DNA of 19,258 nt, from contig CAKUME010000003.1 in NCBI GenBank assembly GCA_934667575.1, positions 1-19,258 of the forward strand. The letters are read 5' to 3'. Within the stretch, counting starts at the first letter, position 1. Every line of letters starts with the position of its first letter. Under the pieces are notes generated by a model, which was not told where the DNA came from, searched no databases, and worked only from the letters and a program-made list of their open reading frames with translations. Source of the DNA: an uncultured Eubacteriales bacterium (GTDB taxonomy: Bacteria; Bacillota; Clostridia; Oscillospirales; Acutalibacteraceae). Shown piece by piece: positions 6,235 through 13,378 of the stretch. The position numbers were made by a program, and so were the translations under genes.

Positions 6235-7922
6235 CAATCGTCTACCCCTTTCATTGCCATCCATTCCGCTTCGACCTCATCAAAGCGGCCAAAGCTAAAG
6301 TTTGAATATGCGTATTTGCTTATTCTTATTGCATTATACTCGTTTATCCCAGCCTTGTCAATGGTTTTCTTTGCCTTTTTGCAAAGCTCTTGTAAATATA
6401 AATCATAATTTTCCCGTGTGATATTCCACCCCACGGCACGGAAGTTTTCGGCCTGTTTGAGATGCCACATTTCGTGCTTTTCGATAAAGCCCAAAAAGCC
6501 ACCTACGTCCTTCATGACATCCTCATCTGTAACTTGCGGAGTATAGTATACCACATGTTCGACCGGATCATACTTACCAAATGCGGAAAGTTCTTCCGGG
6601 CTGACTATGACGATTTTGGGCTTGCGATCAGCTGCAATGCCCCACAGCTTTAATGCGGCTTCAGTGCGCTGATTTATATCGTGCAGCGCTTTCGGCTTAA
6701 TGCGCGCTCTGTCCGAAATAAACACATTGTTATAGGTTTCCACCGCGCGCACCTGCACATCAACTTCTGGCCGGATTGGCATTGTAATGTCTTGCTCTCC
6801 TCGTGTGACCGGGCGGTACAGCTGTTCCGGCGCCGGCGGTGCGGTATGTACCTGCTCTTTCCACGGGTCTCGCCGCAGCACGTCTGCGTGTGCAGCGACG
6901 AATTCGCGCAATTCCTTTTGCGCGGCCTTTCGCTGCTGCATATACTTTTTGGCGTTTTGAGGGTCAGTGCATCCGATTTCCAGCCGCTTGGCCTGCCGCA
7001 GCTTACGCTCAAGCGCCCGCTGCTGCTGCTCCAATTGTGCGTTGTTGCGCACAACGGCTGCATCCAGCGGCCGCGGTTTGGTGCTGACCCCCTCATACCA
7101 GGTCGATAAAGTGTGACGGCAATTCGGGTGAAAAAGCCCGTTTTGGACGGCGACGGACAACAGCGGATACCATTTGCCGTTTGTGCTGTGCCCTTGATCT
7201 CCGCTGCGCTCGCCGTTAAACGCGCCGAACACATCGTCAATATACACGCGCCCCTGCCACGGGAGACAGGTTTCGGAGCAGCCGCCATACTGGCTGACCA
7301 ACACCGTGTCCACACCCAGCTCCGCGCGCTGTGCCGCATCGCCTTGCAGTTTGGCGCGGGTCGCGGCCGTGCGCAGCGCCATCTCGGTATAGTCCGCAAT
7401 ATTGACACGGCGGCCGTCCTTGTACTCAATGCAGGTAATACCCGCGCGCAGAAAATCCGCAACGGCCATGTCAATGGCCTTTGGCAAGGTCGTCGCCCCG
7501 GCTGCCATGGCCAGCTCTGCCTTGTGCAGCGTCTGCCGGTACACATCATCCATCATCCGCAGCGCGGCGATGGATGCCTTTTGCTCGAGCTGCTGCGTCT
7601 CCGCAAGCAGCGCATCCATGCGATACCGGTTGACGCCGAAAAACTTCGGCTGCGCGTCGGATTCCGGCTGCGCTTCGGCGTACTGATCTTCCAGCATATC
7701 GCGCGTTTCCGGTTCGATCTGCGCCATGCAGGCCGCTATAATCTTGCGGTTCTCGTCGGTGTAGTGCCGGATTTCCCGCAGCTTTTCGGCCTGCCAGGCG
7801 GGCCATTGGAAGCCCTCATCGCGCTCCCACGCCTTGTGCCGCAGCAGGTTGCGTTTCAGGCTGGCGATCAGGTCCAGTTCCAACCGCGCGAACAGCTCCG
7901 CGATCTGCTTCCACGTCAGCAA
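6234..7922 (-). CDS. Minor capsid protein (Phage_min_cap2 / MuF-like) with C-terminal HExxH metallopeptidase-like domain
   Basis: This 562-aa protein lies just downstream of the portal gene. The N-terminal 280 residues match the Phage_min_cap2 type (PF06152): a helical start, the GGCSETCLPWQGRVY motif (213-227) and NGLFHPNCRHTLSTW (261-275), whose Cys/His residues may bind metal. Residues 295-345 form a charged coiled coil. After a linker (about 350-400), a separate C-terminal domain contains H483-E-M-W-H487, the HExxH zinc-peptidase signature. It ends with DEVEAEW (548-554), where a glutamate could be the third ligand. The DNA for this domain is much more AT-rich (39 G+C in 120 bases at 6301-6420). 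The pattern recalls MuF virion proteins with exchangeable toxin domains. The N-terminus overlaps the portal frame by 107 nt. Confidence 0.88.
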   Translation of the reverse strand: MLTWKQIAELFARLELDLIASLKRNLLRHKAWERDEGFQWPAWQAEKLREIRHYTDENRKIIAACMAQIEPETRDMLEDQYAEAQPESDAQPKFFGVNRYRMDALLAETQQLEQKASIAALRMMDDVYRQTLHKAELAMAAGATTLPKAIDMAVADFLRAGITCIEYKDGRRVNIADYTEMALRTAATRAKLQGDAAQRAELGVDTVLVSQYGGCSETCLPWQGRVYIDDVFGAFNGERSGDQGHSTNGKWYPLLSVAVQNGLFHPNCRHTLSTWYEGVSTKPRPLDAAVVRNNAQLEQQQRALERKLRQAKRLEIGCTDPQNAKKYMQQRKAAQKELREFVAAHADVLRRDPWKEQVHTAPPAPEQLYRPVTRGEQDITMPIRPEVDVQVRAVETYNNVFISDRARIKPKALHDINQRTEAALKLWGIAADRKPKIVIVSPEELSAFGKYDPVEHVVYYTPQVTDEDVMKDVGGFLGFIEKHEMWHLKQAENFRAVGWNITRENYDLYLQELCKKAKKTIDKAGINEYNAIRISKYAYSNFSFGRFDEVEAEWMAMKGVDD

Positions 7923-9399
7923 TCAATTCACCCCCGACTGCCGGCTCTGCGGCATCTGCGACCCCGCGCATCTGTTTAATGCGCTGCACCTCGGTCTCTT
8001 TCCAGCGGTCGTCCTTGCTGCCGCCCCACAGCTCGTCCACGGCCGCCTCAATGCTCATCAGCGACGCGGTGGACGCTTTGGCCAGCGTTTCGACGCGGGA
8101 ATCGAAGTCCGGCGCGCCGTACTCTCCAAAGGACACCGACGCGTCATACGCGCCAGGCATGTTGCCGTGCATCAGATCATCCGCAATCAGCACGATCTCG
8201 GCCAGCTTCGGCAGCGCCTTTTCGAGCGCGTCCGTGATTGCGTTCCGGGTGAAGCCGGTGACGTCCTTTTTTTCCCGCTGCGCGTCGGCGCTGGACATTT
8301 TACCAACGTCAATGCCGAGCGTCGCGGGGGACATGATGCCTTGCAGGCACCGATCTACCGCCGCGCTGTACGACGCCGTAAATGCCTCATACCGGATATC
8401 CGCCTGCTGCATCTCGACTTTGGGCGGCGTGCCGGTCTCGGCCAGCACCGTGTCCGTCACCACAAAATTGGACTTAAAATACGACGGCGTGGTGAGCGTG
8501 CCGTTTTCCGGGTTGCGTGGAATCAGCCGCTCCGGGATGTAGCGCATCACGCGGCCGGCACGGATGGCGTCCAGCCATTGACTGACGATCTCGTCCAACA
8601 TGTCAAATGCGTCCGTCTTGCAGCTGTACAGGCTGCGCCCCCGGTTTGGCCAGCGGCTCGAACGGAAGAACCGCAGCGGGACCGCCAGCATAATGTCTGC
8701 GTCAAACGAGATGTTGTGCAGCTGCGCCAGCTCCGGCACATCCGTGAGCGGACACGGCGCGCCGTCTTTATCGCTCAGTTCGTAGGACACGGATCCAACG
8801 CCGTACCGCTCGCGCAGTGTATACTGCTCCTTGTCCACCGTGTGCCGGGAGACAAAGATCACGGCCGTAATCCGCCCGCGGGCGATCTCGTACTCGACGT
8901 GATCGGCACCCCAAAACTCGATCAGCGGATGGTCGGACACCTCCGGGTCGATCGACAGCTTAAATGCGCCGTCACCCGTCACCAGCGTGTCGGTGATCGC
9001 CTGGTGCACCAGCGACGCAAAATCCGCCTCGTCCGCGATCTCCGCCCAGCGGGATGCGGCGCCCTCGTCCGCAAAATCAATGTCGTCCAGGTCGGCCTTG
9101 ACGACGTGCGCCAGCGTATCCACCATCACGGCGGGCAGCCCGTCATGCGCCTTGCGCAGGCTCCCGACCTCCGGCACCTGGCACCAAAATCGCGTCTGCG
9201 CCGTGTCGTCTACCACGTTGTGGGCAAATTGTTTATAAAATTGCGACAGCTCTGCGGGGTCTCCGCGGTACCACAGCTGATTTTGGATCACGTCGGCCGC
9301 GAACCCGAAGCTCTCCTGCAAATCAATTGGCGTGTCCAGTGCCGGGCGGATCCGCAGGAAGTCCAGCAGCGCCCGCCGTGCTCTATCTTTGATGCTCAT
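7816..9399 (-). CDS. Portal protein
   Basis: This portal protein (527 aa from the ATG at 9399) forms the dodecameric ring through which DNA is packaged and which recruits terminase and connectors. Its place between large terminase and minor capsid protein is standard. Typical segments are FAADVIQNQLWYRGDPAELS near the N-terminus, VKADLDDIDFAD and ADFASLVHQAITDTLVTGDGAFKLS (wing region), and LQGIMSPATLGIDVGKMSSADAQREKK towards the C-terminus. AGGAGG lies about 15 nt before the ATG; an in-frame GTG four codons upstream sits too close to it. The longer frame to 9483 is inside terL. The last 35 residues overlap the minor capsid gene in another frame and are low in complexity. Confidence 0.92.
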   Translation of the reverse strand: MSIKDRARRALLDFLRIRPALDTPIDLQESFGFAADVIQNQLWYRGDPAELSQFYKQFAHNVVDDTAQTRFWCQVPEVGSLRKAHDGLPAVMVDTLAHVVKADLDDIDFADEGAASRWAEIADEADFASLVHQAITDTLVTGDGAFKLSIDPEVSDHPLIEFWGADHVEYEIARGRITAVIFVSRHTVDKEQYTLRERYGVGSVSYELSDKDGAPCPLTDVPELAQLHNISFDADIMLAVPLRFFRSSRWPNRGRSLYSCKTDAFDMLDEIVSQWLDAIRAGRVMRYIPERLIPRNPENGTLTTPSYFKSNFVVTDTVLAETGTPPKVEMQQADIRYEAFTASYSAAVDRCLQGIMSPATLGIDVGKMSSADAQREKKDVTGFTRNAITDALEKALPKLAEIVLIADDLMHGNMPGAYDASVSFGEYGAPDFDSRVETLAKASTASLMSIEAAVDELWGGSKDDRWKETEVQRIKQMRGVADAAEPAVGGELIADVEADRGAVRAVGTGPDRQPETQPAAAQGVGAR

Positions 9400-10738
9400 T
9401 TTGCTTTTTGTCACCCTCCTGCGTGCCGATCTCCGCCTTAAACGGCAGCCAGCCATACTGCGATGCGTTGATCGTATGGTCATGGCCGTCCTCCGGCGCG
9501 TATTTGTTGTCCTGCCAGCTGTATGTATTCAGCTCGCGGATATGGTTTTTGCAAGCATCCACGATCAGATACTCGCCGTGCGCCAACCAGCCTTGCTGCA
9601 GCTCGATGCGGCTGATGATCGGCGTCTTTTTCCAGGCGGCCACGAAACTGTATATGCAGCCCTGCTGCCGCCGGTATTTGTCGCACTCCGCGATCGTCCC
9701 GGCGTCGGCGGAATCGATAAATACATCTCGGGCAAACCCGTACCGCGCCCGGCAGGACGTCAAAAACTGCACAAGCAGCTGCGGCACGTCGCTCGGCGTG
9801 ATCGGGTGCCCCAGATCGCGGTTATTGCGCACAAACTCGTCCAAAATTACAATCTTGCGGTCCTCGGTGATACCCTGAAAAATAAAGCTGATCGTGTCGT
9901 CACTCTGACGGCTGTATGCCGTGTCCACCCCGCAGGAAAAACGCGTGTAGGTCATTGTCTGCGCCGCGTCCGGCGTGATGATGTTGCGCGGCGGCAGGTC
10001 AAATACCAGCCCTGTTGCCCGGCCGCGCAGGCCCTCAATCTTGTTTTTCCAGAGTTTCGTGCCAACCGGCACATTGTCCACGATCTGCCGCTTTTTGTCC
10101 TCGGTCAAGCCGAGGTTGTGCGACATGTCGAAAAACCAGTGCACCCATCCGGGCTTTGCCTCCTGGTTCAGTTGCGCAAGCAGTTCCGGCGGCGTTTCCT
10201 GCGCCCACTCCGGCAACGGGCGCGCGTGGTTGATGTACTCGGAGTAGATCGGCAGATCCGGGTCGTCGGGGTTGAGCGTGGCCAACAGATAGTCGCAGCG
10301 CATCGCCGCCTCGCGGACGTAGTCCATGTCGGCGACATTGATCTCGTCGATGTACAGGCAGCCGTACTGGCCACCCAACGCCTTTTTCCACCTCGCCTTG
10401 TCGCCGTAGCCGAGGACGTACACGATCTTATCACCGGACGGTGTGTGCACCCGCAGGTGCGGCATCTTGTCTTTGCCGGAGCCGGATGGCCAGTAGTCCA
10501 CGAGGTCGCCAAAGTCGTCCAAGATCCCCAGATCCTTGTTGATGATGTTTTTCTCGACGGTCCCCTGATCCAGCCCGGACAGGATGTGCTGCTGTTTGCG
10601 GCTCTCGGCAACTCGCAAAATAAATTTAAAAAGGCCGACGGTCGTTTTGCCGGCGGCCGTCGTGCCCTCCAAAAACTCCACTGGTGCACTGCACCGAAGG
10701 AACGCCTTGTACTTGTCTGACAGCAGCAGATCAGCCAT
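9383..10738 (-). CDS. terL: Terminase large subunit
   Basis: This 451-aa protein is the ATPase/nuclease motor that cuts and packages phage DNA. The N-terminal ATPase domain shows a Walker A-like EGTTAAGKTT (residues 24-33) and a Walker B CLYIDE with adjacent catalytic Glu. The C-terminal RNase H-like nuclease domain shows the acidic triad in GVDTAYS, VFIDSADAG and the final EDGHDHTINASQYG, all intact. The start overlaps the end of the small terminase gene by 8 nt. It is the only gene here ending in TAG, and its end overlaps the portal start by 17 nt. Confidence 0.95.
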   Translation of the reverse strand: MADLLLSDKYKAFLRCSAPVEFLEGTTAAGKTTVGLFKFILRVAESRKQQHILSGLDQGTVEKNIINKDLGILDDFGDLVDYWPSGSGKDKMPHLRVHTPSGDKIVYVLGYGDKARWKKALGGQYGCLYIDEINVADMDYVREAAMRCDYLLATLNPDDPDLPIYSEYINHARPLPEWAQETPPELLAQLNQEAKPGWVHWFFDMSHNLGLTEDKKRQIVDNVPVGTKLWKNKIEGLRGRATGLVFDLPPRNIITPDAAQTMTYTRFSCGVDTAYSRQSDDTISFIFQGITEDRKIVILDEFVRNNRDLGHPITPSDVPQLLVQFLTSCRARYGFARDVFIDSADAGTIAECDKYRRQQGCIYSFVAAWKKTPIISRIELQQGWLAHGEYLIVDACKNHIRELNTYSWQDNKYAPEDGHDHTINASQYGWLPFKAEIGTQEGDKKQNEHQR

Positions 10739-11180
10739 CCGGACCGCCCCGCAGCTGCTTTAAGACATTATCCAGCTGGCCGGTGTTGATCGAGCCGGAC
10801 AGCTGCAGTTTGTCGTTAAACATGCCCAGCTCCTTGCCGATCAGTTCCAACGCGCGGTTCGCGCCTCGGCTGTCAAACTGATACTCGCCGGTCTCAACCA
10901 TCTCACCGGTGAACGGGTCACGCTTGATCACCGGTGTCGGAGCCCGGCAGCACCGGTAAGTGTCAAGCAGCTCCATCAACACAAAATTTTTATCCACACA
11001 CAGTTTTTTTGCCTGCTCCTCTTGCACCTCGTGCACACGCGCGAGGATATTTGGATTGCTTAGGAGGTCGCTGGCGGTTGATGCTGCCGATCGCTCGGAG
11101 TACCCCGCCCGGATCGCGGCCTGTGTGCCGTTGTGGTCTACCAAATATTCACAAATAAATTTTTCCTGTTTCGGGGTCAT
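10731..11180 (-). CDS. terS: Terminase small subunit (Terminase_2 family)
   Basis: This 149-aa protein begins MTPKQEKFICEYLVDHNGTQ, the classical opening of the Terminase_2 family (PF03592). A helix-turn-helix (GTQAAIRAGYSERSAASTAS) for packaging-site recognition follows, then LLSNPNILARVHE. The C-terminal half (RGANRALELIGKELGMFNDK) is the oligomerisation and terL-binding part. I place the start at the ATG at 11180, 5 nt after GGTGAG; a GTG two codons upstream is also in frame. It is the first gene after the intrinsic terminator and structured leader, so it opens the late packaging block. Confidence 0.92.
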   Translation of the reverse strand: MTPKQEKFICEYLVDHNGTQAAIRAGYSERSAASTASDLLSNPNILARVHEVQEEQAKKLCVDKNFVLMELLDTYRCCRAPTPVIKRDPFTGEMVETGEYQFDSRGANRALELIGKELGMFNDKLQLSGSINTGQLDNVLKQLRGGPDG

Positions 11181-11203
11181 ACACACTCACCGCCTTAAAA
11201 TCA

Positions 11204-11248
11204 AGATAAAAATGCCGCCGGGGAGAAAGGAGGATAAAGCCCGGCGGC
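11204..11248 (-). terminator. Intrinsic terminator just upstream of the small terminase gene
   Basis: On the minus strand GCCGCCGGG (11240-11248) pairs perfectly with CCCGGCGGC (11214-11222) across a pyrimidine-rich 17-nt loop and is followed by ATTTTTATCTT. It ends about 24 nt before the terS start, so late gene expression must read through it or begin after it. Confidence 0.8.
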
Positions 11249-11288
11249 CGAAACAAAGGTATAATCTTTTGATGCCCCAAACCCACCC

Positions 11289-11345
11289 ACCGGATACGTT
11301 ATGCCGGTACACCAACAAGAGCGCCACGGTCTCCCCGCAGCGCTC
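11289..11345 (-). promoter_or_regulatory. Two consecutive stem-loops in the leader before the terminator
   Basis: On the minus strand the first stem-loop (11345 to 11319) is GAGCGC/GCGCTC with an inner CGG/CCG stem around GGAGA. The second (11308 to 11289) is ACCGG/CCGGT, extended by AUA/UAU past one bulged C, with an ACG tip. They lie in order between a promoter-like -10 and the terminator. Pairing was found by eye. Confidence 0.6.
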
Positions 11346-11356
11346 CCATCGTAATT

Positions 11357-11365
11357 ATTATACCA
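11357..11365 (-). promoter_or_regulatory. Extended -10 promoter (TGG-TATAAT)
   Basis: On the minus strand TGGTATAAT gives a perfect sigma-A -10 with the TG extension; no good -35 is seen at 17 nt. The predicted start, near 11350, would produce a leader of about 145 nt ending at the terminator at 11204-11248. It lies just past the stop of the putative regulator gene, in the only sizeable gene-free gap of this region (11187-11391). Confidence 0.6.
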
Positions 11366-11391
11366 CTTGATTTTGCCCCCGGGTGATCATC

Positions 11392-11772
11392 TTACAGCAG
11401 CCGCAAATATTTAGCGGTGTGGAACAAAAATCTGCGCCGCCATCGTGACCATGTGGGATAGCTCGCCGTGTACGGATACGGTGACTGATACCGCACATTA
11501 TCCATAACCCCGCGCCGATACTCGGGCGGGATGCTGTCCAGTGCCCGATCAATGGCCACCAGCTTGCCGTGGATATGCTCAAGCCGGATCGCCTTGTCCT
11601 CGACCGGCCGCCCCGGATTGCTGCCGCGCGGCATGCCGTCCGCAGGAGACGCCGACGCGTGCATGATGTCGTTGTACTCCGCATGCAACCGGTCGTAATC
11701 CCGCACGGCGTAGAGTGCTTGGTAGTACACGGCGCGCGGCAGCTTGTAGTCCTTGGGTATGTAATCTCTCAT
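11392..11772 (-). CDS. Putative phage late transcription regulator (ArpU/RinA-like)
   Basis: The gene encodes 126 aa from the ATG at 11772, which overlaps the stop of the small upstream gene (ATGA). The protein has an N-terminal helical part (RAVYYQALYAVRDYDRLHAEY), a middle helix with AIRLEHIHGKLVAIDRALDSIPPEY, and a C-terminal part (DNVRYQSPYPYTASYPTWSRWRRRFLFHTAKYL). The last section resembles the DNA-binding, sigma region 4-like end of ArpU/RinA-type late activators, where W-R-R-F-A-K residues recur. The position, the last gene before small terminase, is the usual place for such late switches, and it is followed directly by a promoter-like site and a terminated leader. Family membership is probable but not certain. 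Confidence 0.6.
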   Translation of the reverse strand: MRDYIPKDYKLPRAVYYQALYAVRDYDRLHAEYNDIMHASASPADGMPRGSNPGRPVEDKAIRLEHIHGKLVAIDRALDSIPPEYRRGVMDNVRYQSPYPYTASYPTWSRWRRRFLFHTAKYLRLL

Positions 11773-11858
11773 CGTCCCCTCCCCGATGCCGCCAATATGG
11801 CCATCCACAACACCGTGATCATTGCGCCGACAATCATGCCGCCGATAAATTGGATCAT
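11769..11858 (-). CDS. 29-aa membrane peptide (DUF3789-like)
   Basis: This short gene encodes MIQFIGGMIVGAMITVLW followed by MAILAASGRGR, a single Gly-rich hydrophobic helix with a basic tail. Such tiny proteins with the pattern F-x-x-G-x-x-x-G are common in early regions of Firmicutes phages and resemble DUF3789. GAGGAG lies 9 nt before the ATG and its stop overlaps the next start (ATGA), so both ends support translation. It is likely inserted in the cytoplasmic membrane; its function is unknown. Confidence 0.7.
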   Translation of the reverse strand: MIQFIGGMIVGAMITVLWMAILAASGRGR

Positions 11859-11864
11859 GCTGCA

Positions 11865-12047
11865 TCACTCCTCACGTTCCAGCTCTGCGTATAACATGGG
11901 GTAAGATATATAACTCTCGGATTGCGCCATCGGCATAATAACAGTGCGGTATTTCAACTCCCATCCGGCACGGAGCGCCGCATTCACCTCGCTGTCAAAT
12001 TCATTGGCATTGTCCAGCCTTTTTCTGATTGTCTTGATTTGCTTCAT
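11865..12047 (-). CDS. Small hypothetical protein (60 aa, DUF1737-like)
   Basis: The protein begins MKQIKTIRKRLDNANEFDS. AAGGAGG lies 10 nt before the ATG at 12047, and the ATG overlaps the preceding stop (ATGA), so the longer open frame to 12125 is rejected. The core EVNAALRAGWELKYRTVIMP is reminiscent of small DUF1737-type phage proteins, which have a helix followed by AGW and a beta strand. The end MLYAELEREE is also common in this group. No enzymatic residues are evident and the function is unknown. Confidence 0.72.
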   Translation of the reverse strand: MKQIKTIRKRLDNANEFDSEVNAALRAGWELKYRTVIMPMAQSESYISYPMLYAELEREE

Positions 12048-12346
12048 GATATATCGTCCTCCTTGTCCATCTTCGCGCCGCAGCCGGGGCAGTATGGGAA
12101 TTTGACCAACATTTTTATCTTGCAATAATCATTGCTGCAAGTGTACGTTATGTGCTTGCGATATACAGGGGCCCCATGCTTATCGTACTTAAAAAACTGA
12201 TCGTAAGTGTCTTTAATCCACCGTTCATGCACCACCGGCGCCACGTCGGCGGCAGGAATGTCCATAACAGACTGCACGTTTTTCGCGCTGCATCCGTCCA
12301 GCATCAATTTCATCAACGTCGCTTCCCGGTCAATGTATTCAGCCAT
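12044..12346 (-). CDS. Zinc-ribbon phage protein of unknown function (100 aa)
   Basis: The start is the ATG at 12346, directly after the stop of the previous gene, giving MAEYIDREATLMKLMLDG; the longer open frame to 12373 lies in that gene. The N-terminal MAEYIDRE segment, the central IPAADVAPVVHERWI and a C-terminal zinc ribbon (TCSNDYC, then YCPGCGAKMD) are the hallmarks of a frequent small protein family in Clostridia phages and integrative elements. Four Cys can bind zinc. Its role is unknown; nucleic-acid or protein binding would fit. Confidence 0.8.
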   Translation of the reverse strand: MAEYIDREATLMKLMLDGCSAKNVQSVMDIPAADVAPVVHERWIKDTYDQFFKYDKHGAPVYRKHITYTCSNDYCKIKMLVKFPYCPGCGAKMDKEDDIS

Positions 12347-12347
12347 T

Positions 12348-12614
12348 TTACTCCATCCTCTCATCCAGCGCATCTGTCATGCGCGTCAATCTGTATTCCA
12401 GCTCATCCAGGTATGCCTCCGTGCACTTCGGTGCCGTCGGCGTCAGCTCTGTGCGCACAAACTCCATCGTCGCCTCCTGTAATCGCCGCAGCCGTTTCCG
12501 CCCCCACCCGAAGCGTGTCGCCATCACCGTCATTGCCGCTGTGATGCCGATCGATATTGCGTAGTCCATGGCTTTCGCTTTCGGCGTGACGTAACGGGTT
12601 TTCAATGCTTTCAT
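12348..12614 (-). CDS. Hypothetical protein with one hydrophobic segment (88 aa)
   Basis: GGGAGG stands 10 nt before the ATG at 12614. The protein has a basic N-terminus, a hydrophobic stretch (DYAISIGITAAMTVMATRFG), a basic patch (RKRLRRLQ) and a helical acidic C-terminus (EAYLDELEYRLTRMTDALDE). It could be a membrane-anchored or amphipathic helical protein. Its reading frame overlaps the end of the upstream open frame by 212 nt; composition makes this frame the genuine one over most of the overlap. Its stop TAA is one base before the next ATG. Confidence 0.72.
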   Translation of the reverse strand: MKALKTRYVTPKAKAMDYAISIGITAAMTVMATRFGWGRKRLRRLQEATMEFVRTELTPTAPKCTEAYLDELEYRLTRMTDALDERME

Positions 12615-12933
12615 CGTTATTCAGCCTCCCATCAAAAATTTTCGCAAGCGGACAATTGTTCAAATCGACTTGATGCAGGTATGCTCCCAATTGCACGCGG
12701 ATGCTATTTACTTCACGCATCAGCATAATTGACGTTGCCTCCTGCGTGCGGTCAATCCGGTATTGCTTTAGCAACTTACGCTTTTCTTTGCCGGCATCAT
12801 CGGCCGACACCATCCCGGCTGCATATAAGCGATACAGCGCATGCATACTGCGATATAACGCCATTTCAATGGTGCTGCCGGTAAACTCTTCCGAGTTGGC
12901 TGCCTTTTCGCAGATTTCATCTATTGTTGCCAT
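12403..12933 (-). CDS. Hypothetical early phage protein; C-terminal third doubtful
   Basis: GGAGG lies 9 nt before the ATG at 12933, and the gene overlaps the end of the RusA-like gene by 17 nt. The first 105 residues are a sensible helical protein (EMALYRSMHALYRLYAAGMV, AGKEKRKLLKQYRIDR, INLD-like turns) similar in layout to a common small protein family of Clostridia phages. The last 70 residues are rich in His, Gly, Asp and Arg and lie out of frame on the next gene. They look like translation of the other strand frame, so the gene may have lost its original stop or suffered a frameshift near 12600. Function unknown. Confidence 0.65.
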   Translation of the reverse strand: MATIDEICEKAANSEEFTGSTIEMALYRSMHALYRLYAAGMVSADDAGKEKRKLLKQYRIDRTQEATSIMLMREVNSIRVQLGAYLHQVDLNNCPLAKIFDGRLNNDESIENPLRHAESESHGLRNIDRHHSGNDGDGDTLRVGAETAAAITGGDDGVCAHRADADGTEVHGGIPG

Positions 12934-13336
12934 CGCAAATTTCCTCCACGCTTACCCAGATGCCAGGCGTAATACTCCAAAACTTTTCTGTGACCTCACT
13001 GCATACCTGCGCGTCGTCGTGCCAAAAGCCAATGTCCGTCATGGCATCTTTAAACAGCTTCAGTACATTGTCCGTATCTGGCCGTGTGCACTTATATTCG
13101 CCGTTTTTATGGGTGGGTGATGTAATTTCCCATGCCCACTTCGTAATCAGCCTTACGGCGCCGCAGAACGGATTTTGCGGGGCGTGCTGGCGGAGCTTGT
13201 CCCGGAAGCGCTGCCGGACCTCCGCCACCTCGGATTTTTCATACGCATACGGCTTGCCGTTTTTTCGTACGCTTAACCCCTTTTGCTGTGCTGTCACCGT
13301 CGGTGGCTGCATGGGCAGGAAAAATTGGATTTTCAT
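12917..13336 (-). CDS. rusA: RusA-type Holliday junction resolvase
   Basis: The gene encodes 139 aa from the ATG at 13336, giving MKIQFFLPMQPPTVTAQQKG, which matches the family's short N-terminus (RusA is about 120 aa). The longer open frame upstream runs through the hairpin region and looks non-coding. The catalytic signature is intact: RPDTDNVLKLFKDAMTD (residues 85-101) and WHDDAQV (105-111), giving the conserved aspartates that bind magnesium. RusA cuts four-way junctions and helps resolve recombination or packaging intermediates. It lies downstream of the replication genes, which is common in phages. The ribosome site is weak (GAAGAAAGAAG). Confidence 0.9.
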   Translation of the reverse strand: MKIQFFLPMQPPTVTAQQKGLSVRKNGKPYAYEKSEVAEVRQRFRDKLRQHAPQNPFCGAVRLITKWAWEITSPTHKNGEYKCTRPDTDNVLKLFKDAMTDIGFWHDDAQVCSEVTEKFWSITPGIWVSVEEICDGNNR

Positions 13337-13378
13337 TTTTTCAAATTCACTTCTTTCTTCATCCGTCCGTCGACCTCC

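Noticed and set aside
7834..9441. 535-codon open frame on the plus strand opposite the portal gene
   Set aside because: It is a mirror of the portal gene with Arg/His/Leu-rich sequence and no family resemblance. Long antisense frames are expected in G+C-rich coding DNA.
9332..10720. 462-codon plus-strand open frame opposite the large terminase gene
   Set aside because: It is antisense to an intact terL with all catalytic motifs. The peptide is Arg/Val/His-rich without domains or a convincing ribosome site.
11204..11365. tRNA or known riboswitch in the gap before terS
   Set aside because: No cloverleaf with acceptor stem and T-loop is visible on either strand, and I recognise no riboswitch core. 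The visible elements are a -10, two hairpins and a terminator.
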